From Micromonospora olivasterospora (GTDB lineage Bacteria > Actinomycetota > Actinomycetes > Mycobacteriales > Micromonosporaceae): 64,000 nucleotides of DNA. The translations under genes and the position numbers were made by a program. Under the pieces are notes generated by a model. It saw nothing but the letters and a program-made list of their open reading frames with translations, ran no database searches and was not told the DNA's origin. Of this stretch, positions 32,825 to 40,028 are shown piece after piece; position 1 is the stretch's first letter, and the number at the start of each line of letters is the position of its first letter. Where the stretch lies: NCBI RefSeq assembly GCF_007830265.1, contig NZ_VLKE01000001.1, forward strand, positions 4,278,001-4,342,000, given 5' to 3'.

Positions 32825-33583
32825 TCAGCCCAGTCGGAGGGTGGCCGTGTACATCGGAAACGTGTCGTCCTCGTCGAGGTCGCAGAGCGTCCAGCCGGTG
32901 CCTTCGGCCAGTCCGCCCAGCTCCTGGGGGGAGAGCAAGAGCAAGTCGAACCAGTCGCTGCTGACATCCTCGAAGCGGGCCCGCATCCGGTACTGACCAA
33001 ACATCCGGCCGGCGGCGACGTTGCCTTCGCCGTACCGCTGGTGGGCGGCGTGGGTGAGGCGGTACGGGTTTATTCCGGTCCCGATTATCCGGGCGCCGGA
33101 CCGTGCCAGCCGGGTCAGCGAGGAGAGGATGTCACGACCCGCGGCGAGGCTGCCCAACAGACCGAGGTTGCCGCCCAGCAACAGGATGGTGTCAAAGGTG
33201 CCCAGATCGGCGGGGAGCGCGCCCAGATCGGCGAGTTCGACATCAACGCCGAGGGAGTGGGCCACGGCGACCATACCGGGCGAGTTGTCGACGCCGCGGA
33301 CGTCGAGTCCCCGCCGCATCAGCGCCCGCGCATGCCGCCCGGCTCCGCAACCGAGGTCGAGGACCATTCCGGTAGCCGCCAGCGGGGCACGCCGCTCGAC
33401 CTCGGACCAGGTGGTGTCCTCAGACAGGTAGATCGCGGCGTCGTTGACGGTCAGCATCCCGTCGTCGCGCTCGAGCACCGCATGGGCGATCCCGGCACAG
33501 GACCCTGCGCGGTGACACGCCTGGACCGCCGCCCCGATGGCGTCACCGCCTGCGGGCGCGACCGTCGTTGTCGTCGTTGTCAT
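32825..33583 (-). CDS. SAM-dependent methyltransferase of the YcaO/TfuA cluster
   Basis: A 252-residue class I methyltransferase with motif I MVLDLGCGAGRHARAL, acidic motif GVDNSPGMVAVAH, FDTILLLGGNLGLLGSLAAG and a C-terminal substrate lobe (RMRARFEDVSSDWFDLLLLS). ATG 33583 has GAGAGG 7 bases upstream. It is the last gene of the minus-strand operon YcaO-TfuA-precursor-methyltransferase, separated from the precursor ORF by a hairpin. A role in methylating the modified peptide is inferred from position. It is not closely similar to the methyltransferase at 31.8 kb. Confidence 0.85.
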   Translation of the reverse strand: MTTTTTTVAPAGGDAIGAAVQACHRAGSCAGIAHAVLERDDGMLTVNDAAIYLSEDTTWSEVERRAPLAATGMVLDLGCGAGRHARALMRRGLDVRGVDNSPGMVAVAHSLGVDVELADLGALPADLGTFDTILLLGGNLGLLGSLAAGRDILSSLTRLARSGARIIGTGINPYRLTHAAHQRYGEGNVAAGRMFGQYRMRARFEDVSSDWFDLLLLSPQELGGLAEGTGWTLCDLDEDDTFPMYTATLRLG

Positions 33584-33609
33584 GGCAACCTCTCTCAAGC
33601 CGGAGTGGA

Positions 33610-33643
33610 GGTGCCAGGACGCGCTCAGTCGCGCCCTGGCACC
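33610..33643 (-). terminator. Hairpin between precursor peptide and methyltransferase genes
   Basis: GGTGCCAGG (33610-33618) and CCTGGCACC (33635-33643) form a stem, with an inner CGCG pair. A partial terminator here would give more precursor mRNA than methyltransferase mRNA. Confidence 0.5.
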
Positions 33644-33713
33644 AGCGGGCCGCCACGATGCTCAGTGCCCGCACCTTGGCTCGGTTGTCGGACCGGACTC
33701 GGATGAGCCGGAC

Positions 33714-33851
33714 TTAGCCGTCGATGAGGTCCTCGACCGAGGCGCTCACCTCGTTGGTCACGTAGTACTTGGCGATCTCCTCGACGCGCCTGTCACCGGA
33801 AAAGATCTCGTCGAGTTCGGCGTCCGAGGGCGTACCAGTCGTCTTGATCAT
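33714..33851 (-). CDS. Candidate RiPP precursor peptide (45 aa)
   Basis: A small acidic peptide starting MIKTTGTPSDAELDEIFSGD and ending NEVSASVEDLIDG, preceded by a good ribosome site (AAAGGAAG, then ATCC and ATG). It contains no cysteine and no C-terminal Ser/Thr-rich core. It therefore does not look like an azoline or thiopeptide precursor; backbone thioamide formation, which does not need Cys, fits better. Acidic LDEIF in the N-terminal half could be a recognition element. It lies between the TfuA gene and the methyltransferase gene. That it is the substrate is inference from size and position. Confidence 0.65.
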   Translation of the reverse strand: MIKTTGTPSDAELDEIFSGDRRVEEIAKYYVTNEVSASVEDLIDG

Positions 33852-33899
33852 GGATCTTCCTTTCGTAGCGGCGGCCGCCGTCCGATTCGGGGCCAACTG

Positions 33900-33989
33900 T
33901 TATGTGGTTACTGCGTGGTGCCGTTTTCGGTAGAACCCGTGGCGGCTGGTTCCCGGCACCAGCCGGGTGACCAGGGCCGGAGTCGTCAC
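33900..33989 (-). CDS. Possible 29-aa basic peptide overlapping the TfuA stop
   Basis: The TfuA stop TGA overlaps a GTG (GTGA), opening a 29-codon frame MTTPALVTRLVPGTSRHGFY then RKRHHAVTT. It is strongly basic and rich in His and Arg. The coupling-type overlap and lack of other genes in this 134-base gap make it a second, weaker precursor candidate. It could equally be a chance ORF. Confidence 0.25.
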   Translation of the reverse strand: MTTPALVTRLVPGTSRHGFYRKRHHAVTT

Positions 33990-35404
33990 CTGTGCGACAG
34001 GTGCGCGCCGTGAGTGCCATCGTCGGACCGAAGGGAGGTGCCGTCGCCATACCGGAAGAAGAGGTAGTACGGCTTGGCCGCCGCGATCACGCTGTCGACG
34101 GCGCCGAGACCGCGGTCCAGGGCCGCCAGAGGCAAGTCCTCGCGCGTGGTCTCCCAGCAGGTGGCCACCATGTCGAGCACAAGATCGTCGTTGATCGCTG
34201 CGATGCTGAGACCGTCCCGCTGTGCGGTGATCCTGTCGTTGATCTCCCAGGCCCGGTCGTTGAGGTCTCCGGCGTTCGCCCAGGCGGGCTGCGTCCGAGC
34301 CCAGGCCAGCGCCGCCTCGTCCGGCAGCACTCCCGGGCCCCAGCGATAGCCACGCACCAGGAACCTGACGAGCTGTTCCCGGACGGACAGCCGGGACCTC
34401 TCCCCCGCGGTAGTCCACTCTGTGAGGAACGGCAGCTCGGCGGCGCGCCCGGGCCATCGATAGAAGCCCCGGTGCGCACCGTGCCGCAGCGCGGTCTCCG
34501 TGGTGTCGCCGGCCGGCTCGGCTCCTCGATCGCCGCACTGTGCACGACATTCTGCCTCGATCCTCTCCAGCACGAGCTCTTCGTAGCGGCGGGGATAGTC
34601 CGCCCCCATAAGCTGCATGACTCGCAGCCGGTTGATATCAGCCGTACGCGCGCCCGGGTCGCCCGCCGCGCGGCCGGCCGCGGCGATCTCCCAGACGTGC
34701 AGGTAACTCGTCCGTGCGCAGCGCTCCGGCAGCACCGGAGCGGTGGTGTCCCGCTCCGGCATCCCGGTCATAACCTTGATCAGGGCCAAGGCGTCGTCCC
34801 GCTTGGGATCCTGGCGGTGGCTTCTGCAGAACCGCATGAGCTCCTCCGCCCGCGCCGCCGGCATCCCTATCGAGGTGGCGAGCGACGGAAGCAGGCCGTA
34901 GGACCGATCCGAGAAGTGCCGCCGAGACAACGCACTGACCAGATCGTCGCACTCCGCTTGATCGCACACGCCGTCCCCGACCGCCAGTGCGAGCGTGGCC
35001 CTCATCGCCACGAGCGTCTCGGATAGCGGCCGGAAATCCTCCTCAGCCGGGCTGTGCAGGAGGCAGACCTCGTCGTCGGCCTCCAGCTCACCGTCCCGGT
35101 ACGCGGCGAATATCCCGCCGATCCCGACCATCCCGAAGGGATGCAGCTCCACGGCGCGCAGGGCGCCCATGCTCGACGCGCCGAAGACACGAACGCCGCG
35201 GTCGAGCAGTAGCAGAATCTCCTTGTGCCGGACAGCACCGACCTGGTGAAAATAGCCGTCGATAATGCCTACGACGTCGCCGGCGCGCAGGTCGCTCCGG
35301 AGCAGATCGCCGGCGGCGACCGGCGGCAGCACTTTTATGCCGGTGTCGCGCAACAGATCGGCCGCGCCGGGCAGGGTAGGCCCGACATGAAGAATACGTT
35401 GCAC
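33986..35404 (-). CDS. TfuA-like protein (YcaO partner)
   Basis: A 472-residue protein. The first 125 residues form the TfuA domain: VQRILHVGPTLPGAADLLRD, GDVVGIIDGYFHQVGAVRHK, RGVRVFGASSMGALRAVELH and GMVGIGGIFAAYRDGELEAD. TfuA proteins act with YcaO enzymes in making peptide thioamides (thioviridamide family, methyl-CoM reductase). The long C-terminal half (about 260 residues) has no recognised domain. GTG 35404 was chosen because GAGG precedes it closely; the frame extends upstream into the YcaO gene's end. It lies 32 bases after the YcaO gene. Confidence 0.85.
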   Translation of the reverse strand: MQRILHVGPTLPGAADLLRDTGIKVLPPVAAGDLLRSDLRAGDVVGIIDGYFHQVGAVRHKEILLLLDRGVRVFGASSMGALRAVELHPFGMVGIGGIFAAYRDGELEADDEVCLLHSPAEEDFRPLSETLVAMRATLALAVGDGVCDQAECDDLVSALSRRHFSDRSYGLLPSLATSIGMPAARAEELMRFCRSHRQDPKRDDALALIKVMTGMPERDTTAPVLPERCARTSYLHVWEIAAAGRAAGDPGARTADINRLRVMQLMGADYPRRYEELVLERIEAECRAQCGDRGAEPAGDTTETALRHGAHRGFYRWPGRAAELPFLTEWTTAGERSRLSVREQLVRFLVRGYRWGPGVLPDEAALAWARTQPAWANAGDLNDRAWEINDRITAQRDGLSIAAINDDLVLDMVATCWETTREDLPLAALDRGLGAVDSVIAAAKPYYLFFRYGDGTSLRSDDGTHGAHLSHR

Positions 35405-35436
35405 TCTTTCCTCGTCTCCCAACGTTTCGAGACAGT

Positions 35437-36585
35437 TCAGTGAAGTGCCTTGTATCGCATTCCAGGGCACACCGCCAGCACCACGGGGACACCTATGTCG
35501 TCGCGGGTGAGATTCACGTAGACAGGCGGGGCGCCAGTCGAATCCAGGATTCGAGCGGTGACCTCGCGCACCTCTTCGGCGGTGTCAAGAATGCGCACAG
35601 ATTCCACGGCGGTGAAATCTAGCCGGTCACTCTCGTCTGACCGTCGCGCCGCCGGCGGCGTGCCTGTCGATCGGTAAGGCTTCTTGCCAAGGTCGTCGCG
35701 CGATCCGGCTATGGCGGTCGTCCGCGATTGAGCCGCCTCCGTCAGCGCCCGGGAAAGCGCGACCGCGGCGTCGAGATGCGAACCGATCCCACGAAACGAT
35801 ACGGGGAGGGCATCGTCCCAGATAATCGCGTCGAAGGTCGGCACGGCAACCTGACTCGGCAGCCGGCGCACGCTGACGTTCACACCCGCGACGCCGAACA
35901 GCTCCAGCGTGGTGCGGACAGACGGCGCATCGACCGTGGACAGGTCCAGCTCTTGTGGCCGCGACCCGTCGCCGCCGAACGCCGCCCGGACGATCGCGTC
36001 GCGCTCGATCACCTCGTACATGCCGTGCAGCAGCGCTTCGTCGAGTGTGTTCCCGCTGGCCAGGCCGTTGCTGCTCGGGTAGAACAGGGGTGGCTCCCAG
36101 GTCCGGGAAACCCGTCCGTCCAGGACGAGTAGTTGCGCCGGCACATGGGTGGGAGTCCCGGTGTCCACGCTCTGGGCCGGCAGCCACGTCACGCGGCAGT
36201 CGTCGTGCAGGAAGTGCCGCTCGGCGAGGGTCAGCTCCTCCGGGTCATAACCGAGCCCCGGGCGCATTTCCCCGACAGTGGCCTCCGTGGACGGCAATGC
36301 GGGGCGCTCCGCATGCCATACCTCAATGCCCTCCATGACTGCGGAGATTCGCGCGAGCAGTGGAGTGACGCCTTTTCCCTGAGAAACCGACAGCGACCAA
36401 CTGTTGGGCCGTATAGCCTGATAGACTGAAATGCCGATGGTATCCAGCCAGGTTACGTCGGAAATCCTGGTGATGCCTACTCTGGGTAGCACCGGCTTAA
36501 TCCATTCCCAGGTCTCCTCGGGCGCCTGAGTCCGATGAGTTCCGTCTACTATGACCTTTTTTGTTCGCGCAGCCGGAACAAGCAA
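35437..36585 (-). CDS. YcaO-domain protein
   Basis: YcaO enzymes activate peptide backbone amides with ATP to form azolines, amidines or thioamides. The 382-residue protein shows the ATP/Mg-binding signatures SQGKGVTPLLARISAVMEGI followed by E, then LDEALLHGMYEVIERDA and RALTEAAQSR. There is no E1-like/ThiF partner or RRE domain nearby, only TfuA, which points to thioamidation. It starts at TTG 36585 with AGGGGGAGA upstream. The C-terminus ends CPGMRYKALH, without the Pro-rich tail of azoline-forming YcaOs. First gene of the operon. Local GC is lower than in the core genes. Confidence 0.88.
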   Translation of the reverse strand: MLVPAARTKKVIVDGTHRTQAPEETWEWIKPVLPRVGITRISDVTWLDTIGISVYQAIRPNSWSLSVSQGKGVTPLLARISAVMEGIEVWHAERPALPSTEATVGEMRPGLGYDPEELTLAERHFLHDDCRVTWLPAQSVDTGTPTHVPAQLLVLDGRVSRTWEPPLFYPSSNGLASGNTLDEALLHGMYEVIERDAIVRAAFGGDGSRPQELDLSTVDAPSVRTTLELFGVAGVNVSVRRLPSQVAVPTFDAIIWDDALPVSFRGIGSHLDAAVALSRALTEAAQSRTTAIAGSRDDLGKKPYRSTGTPPAARRSDESDRLDFTAVESVRILDTAEEVREVTARILDSTGAPPVYVNLTRDDIGVPVVLAVCPGMRYKALH

Positions 36586-36644
36586 GTGGCTTCTCCCCCT
36601 AGGTCAATGCAAGAACGAAGAGGAGCCTTGCGGCAGATGCGCAA

Positions 36645-36674
36645 AGACTATTGGCTGCGATGCGAATCCGTCAA
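36645..36674 (-). promoter_or_regulatory. Promoter of the YcaO/TfuA operon
   Basis: On the minus strand TTGACG (36674-36669) and TAGTCT (36650-36645) are 18 bases apart. Transcription would start near 36638, about 50 bases before the YcaO start. This is the only good promoter-like sequence seen for the four genes. Confidence 0.55.
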
Positions 36675-36763
36675 GGGGTGTTGCTAGCGAACGTGCGAAA
36701 AGAGGCTAAGAAGTCGATCAATGAGCTGTGGTGCGATCCGCACCGCTCTAGCCGACTTGCTCC

Positions 36764-37276
36764 CTAATCAGCCCGAACGGCCCGCGCCGGCCGCACCCGT
36801 TGGCGCAGGCGGTCCGCGTGGAGATCCCCGGCAAGGTCGCAGACCACCTCGCCGCCCGCGCCGACCTCGGCGAAGCCGAGCAGCACGCCCTGCGCCGAGG
36901 CCGCACGGTCCGGCGTGGCCAGGGCCACAGCCTGAGAAGGTGCCGCACCCGCGCCCACGTCTCCGTCCGGGCCCGGGCCCGGGCCCGAGCCGCAGCCACC
37001 CGCCGCAGTAGCAGGATCACCCCCCGGGCGGATCAGCCGCGACGACAGCAGATAGTCGCAGGCCAACCGGAACAACAGCTTCGGCGAGTCGTGCTCCATC
37101 GCCCGAGCGAACAGGAACTCCTCCAGGTCCTTCCACTCCGCCGGGGCGGGTTCGGGCCGGTTGGCCTGCCGGGCGAGGCACACCCGCCGCGGGGTCGTGA
37201 ACACCACGGCGGTCGCGGGCACCTGCTCGCGGCCGGCGCCGACCGGGCGGCGATCGCGGCGGCCTTCGCCCGCCAC
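36764..37276 (-). pseudogene. Decayed Tn3-family (DUF4158-type) transposase fragment
   Basis: The minus-strand frame contains EWKDLEEFLFARAMEHDSPK then LLFRLACDYLLSSRLIRPG, closely like the N-terminal region of Tn3-type transposases of actinobacteria (KELDEFLxARAMEHDSPxLLFRLACEYL). The continuation (RVAAARARARARTETWARVR) is in another frame, showing a frameshift near 37015. The catalytic part is absent. It marks the right flank of the YcaO/TfuA segment and suggests transposon-associated arrival. Confidence 0.65.
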
Positions 37277-37310
37277 GGCTGACCCGTGCCCCTCGCTCTA
37301 CACTGCGGCC

Positions 37311-37553
37311 GTGAGTGGAGAACGGCTGCCGCTGGCGGACCGGCCGTTGACCGAGCCGCACCCGTCCCGGCTGCCGCCGGAGCAACCCGGCCGGGAGCGC
37401 GTCCTGGCCGCGCACGCCGCCGCCCTGGCCGCGGGCGAGGCCGGCTACCTCGACCCGGACACCGGGCTGTTCGTGCTCACCGCCGGCTTCCTGGCCCGTC
37501 GGGGTACGTGCTGCGGGCGCGGCTGCCGGCACTGCCCGTACGTCACCGACTGA
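37311..37553 (+). CDS. DUF5522 domain-containing protein
   Basis: An 80-residue protein. It has the family core AGYLDPDTGLFVLTAGFLAR and a Cys cluster RGTCCGRGCRHCPY that could bind metal. It starts at GTG 37311 (MSGERLPLADRPL). Function is unknown. First apparently intact core gene to the right of the island. Confidence 0.8.
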   Translation: MSGERLPLADRPLTEPHPSRLPPEQPGRERVLAAHAAALAAGEAGYLDPDTGLFVLTAGFLARRGTCCGRGCRHCPYVTD

Positions 37554-37743
37554 TCGCCGCCGCGCGGTTCACCGATGGCGGTGCTGTACGAGGCGCTCGC
37601 ATGCCTGCTGCCACGGGCTCCGTAGCTCGCCGTCACGGCGACAGCCTAGGTGATCGACTGAGGGCTTCCGTCCACCGCGGACACCCCGTACGGTGTGCGA
37701 CGGACATCCGGCGGAGAACCGCCGACGAGCGCGGAGGTTGGGC

Positions 37744-38292
37744 GTGCACGGGCGGATCGCTCTCGCCGGCGTGGCGGTGCTGCTGGTGACGGGTTGCGCC
37801 GAGGAGGCCGTGCAGGTGGCGGTGCCCCCCGCCCAGCCCGTGTCGGTCGACGTCCCGGCCGCCTCCGCGGGCGGCGCCTGCCGGCTGCTCCACTTCGCGG
37901 TGATCGAGGAACACACCGGGGCGCGCTTCGACGTGGCGGCGTCCAGCGAGCGCGGCGACACGCACACCTGTGTGCTGCGGGCCGAGCAGGCGCTGCTGCC
38001 CGAGCTGGCCCTCACCGTCACGGAGACGTCGATCGACGTGGCGACCTTCACGGCCGACGTCCAGCCGAGCGGGGCGCGCAAGGTCGGCAAGCTGGGCCAG
38101 GTCGCCTACCAGCGGACCACCTCCGCCAGCGGGAAACACGGGCCGGTCGCCGAGGTCGGCTGGCTGGCCAAGGAGGACCGGCTGGCCGTCCTGCGGTGGA
38201 CCCTGCCGAAGGGTGAGGACCGGGCCGCCGCCGACGAGCTGGCCGGCAAGCTGGTTGCCTTGGCGAAGACGGTCGACACCCCGGCTCTCTGA
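37744..38292 (+). CDS. Putative lipoprotein
   Basis: A 182-residue exported protein: signal MHGRIALAGVAVLLV and lipobox LVTGC with the lipidated Cys at residue 18. The mature part has two Cys (GACRLLHF; HTCVLRAE) that may form a disulfide. GTG 37744 follows GCGGAGG. No domain was recognised. It is convergent with the IdeR-type regulator gene. Confidence 0.8.
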   Translation: MHGRIALAGVAVLLVTGCAEEAVQVAVPPAQPVSVDVPAASAGGACRLLHFAVIEEHTGARFDVAASSERGDTHTCVLRAEQALLPELALTVTETSIDVATFTADVQPSGARKVGKLGQVAYQRTTSASGKHGPVAEVGWLAKEDRLAVLRWTLPKGEDRAAADELAGKLVALAKTVDTPAL

Positions 38293-38315
38293 TCCGGCAC
38301 GGCCCTGCCGAAAGG

Positions 38316-38996
38316 TCAGCGGGCGGCGACGAAGACCCGGGACGCGACCTCGCGGGGCAGCCGGACCCGGTCGCCGGAGCGGTCGATGGACACGCCGTCC
38401 CGCTCCTGGGCCACCGTGACCGTGGCGCCGGGGTCGACCCCGGCGGCGTGCAGCTGCCGCAACACGTCGGAGTTGGTCTGCACGCTCTCGCAGATCCGCC
38501 GCACCACCACCGGCCCGGAGAGCCCGGGGAAGGCCAGGTTGCGTTCGCCCTCGCTGCCGTCGGCCTGCTGCCCCCCGTCGCCCAGCTCCGCCAGCCCGGG
38601 GATCGGGTTGCCGTACGGGGAGCGGGTCGGGCGGTTGAGCAGCTCGTAGACCCGCTTCTCGACCGCGTCGCTCATCACGTGCTCCCAGCGGCAGGCCTCC
38701 TCGTGGGCCTCCTCGTAGGGCATCCCGATGACGTTGACCAGCAGCAGCTCGGCCAGCCGGTGCTTGCGCATCACGGAGACCGCCGTGGCGCGGCCCAGCG
38801 GGGTCAGCGCCAGGTGCCGGTCGCCCTCGACGGTGAGCAGGCCGTCGCGCTCCATCCGGGCGACGGTCTGGCTGACGGTGGGGCCGCTCTGGCGCAGCCG
38901 CTCGGCGATCCGGGCACGCAGCGGCGGCACACCCTCCTCCTCCAGTTCGAGGATTGTGCGCAGGTACATCTCGGTCGTGTCGACCAGGTCATTCAC
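38316..38996 (-). CDS. Metal-dependent transcriptional regulator, IdeR/DtxR family
   Basis: Binds Fe(II) or Mn(II) and represses metal-uptake genes. The 226-residue protein starts at GTG 38996 (MNDLVDTTEMYLRTILELEE) after GGGAGG. It has the winged helix (RLRQSGPTVSQTVARMERDG), the metal-site residues Cys, Glu and His in EEACRWEHVMSD, and a C-terminal SH3-like domain (GATVTVAQERDG). Iron as the natural metal is inferred from similarity to IdeR. Confidence 0.92.
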   Translation of the reverse strand: MNDLVDTTEMYLRTILELEEEGVPPLRARIAERLRQSGPTVSQTVARMERDGLLTVEGDRHLALTPLGRATAVSVMRKHRLAELLLVNVIGMPYEEAHEEACRWEHVMSDAVEKRVYELLNRPTRSPYGNPIPGLAELGDGGQQADGSEGERNLAFPGLSGPVVVRRICESVQTNSDVLRQLHAAGVDPGATVTVAQERDGVSIDRSGDRVRLPREVASRVFVAAR

Positions 38997-39093
38997 GTCA
39001 GCGACCTCCCAGAGGTCGATGGTACCCCGGCCCCCGGACGCCACCCGGCGCCGAAACGCGAGGTGCCGTACCGGATGGTGTTGACTGGGCGCC

Positions 39094-39942
39094 ATGTCCG
39101 GTACCGAGGAACTGTTGGTCGAGGCCGACCGGCTCGCCGCCTGGCTCGACTCCGCCGATCCACCCGCCCTGCTCGACGTCCGGTGGCGGCTCGCCGGCCC
39201 GCCCGGCCGGGCGGACTACGCCGCCGGGCATGTGCCCGGCGCGGTCTTCGTCGACCTGGACACCGAGCTGTGCGGGCCGCCGGGCCCCGCCGGGCGGCAC
39301 CCGCTGCCCGACCCCGCCGCCCTGCAGGCCGCGCTGCGGGCCGCCGGCGTGCGCGCCGGCCACCCCGTCGTCGTGTACGACGGCGGCGACGGGATGGCCG
39401 CCGCCCGCGCCTGGTGGACGCTGCGCTGGGCGGGCCACCGGCAGGTACGGCTGCTGCACGGCGGCTTCCCGGACTGGGTGGCCGCCGGACTGCCCGTCTC
39501 CACCGAGGCGCCGAGCCCGGCGACCGGCGACGTGACCGTCCGACCGGGGGAGTTGCCGGTGCTCGACACCGCCTCGGCCGCGGCGCTGGCCGCCGCCGGC
39601 GACGGGGTGCTGCTCGACGTGCGCGCCGCCCCGCGCTACCGGGGCGAGACCGAGCCGATCGACCCGGTAGCCGGGCACGTGCCGGGCGCGGTGAACCTGC
39701 CCGCCGGGGAGTACGTGGGCCCCGACGGCCGCTTCCCGGCCGCCGACGCGCTGCGCGAGCGGTTCGCCGCCGCCGGGGTCGCCGAGGGCGCGCCCGTCGG
39801 GGCGTACTGCGGGTCCGGCGTGACCGCCGCGCAGGCCGTGCTGGCCCTGCACCTGGCCGGCCGCCCGGACGCCGCCCTCTACGTCGGCTCCTGGAGCAAC
39901 TGGGTGGCCGACCCGTCCCGCCCGGTCGCCACCGGCGGCTGA
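39094..39942 (+). CDS. Sulfurtransferase (tandem rhodanese)
   Basis: A 282-residue thiosulfate or 3-mercaptopyruvate sulfurtransferase with two rhodanese domains. The first, inactive one has ALLDVRWRLAG and YAAGHVPGAVFVDLD. The second has VLLDVRAAPRYRGE, the active loop AYCGSGVTAAQAV with catalytic Cys, and GSWSNWVADPSRPV. ATG 39094 begins MSGTEELLVEADRLAAWL. It is divergent from the IdeR gene, with a gap of about 100 bases. Confidence 0.92.
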   Translation: MSGTEELLVEADRLAAWLDSADPPALLDVRWRLAGPPGRADYAAGHVPGAVFVDLDTELCGPPGPAGRHPLPDPAALQAALRAAGVRAGHPVVVYDGGDGMAAARAWWTLRWAGHRQVRLLHGGFPDWVAAGLPVSTEAPSPATGDVTVRPGELPVLDTASAAALAAAGDGVLLDVRAAPRYRGETEPIDPVAGHVPGAVNLPAGEYVGPDGRFPAADALRERFAAAGVAEGAPVGAYCGSGVTAAQAVLALHLAGRPDAALYVGSWSNWVADPSRPVATGG

Positions 39943-40028
39943 CCGTCCGGCCGGGCCGCCCGGGCCGACCAGGCCCGGGGCGCCCGCACCGGGTGAGGGC
40001 TGCCAGCGGGCGTGCGACGATGGGGCGC

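Noticed and set aside
33900..34550. 216-codon minus-strand frame inside the TfuA gene
   Set aside because: Shadow of the TfuA gene in another frame; only its last 29 codons fall outside and are listed separately with low confidence.
36721..37011. Plus-strand 96-codon ORF
   Set aside because: Pro/Arg-rich antisense of the decayed transposase with no ribosome site.
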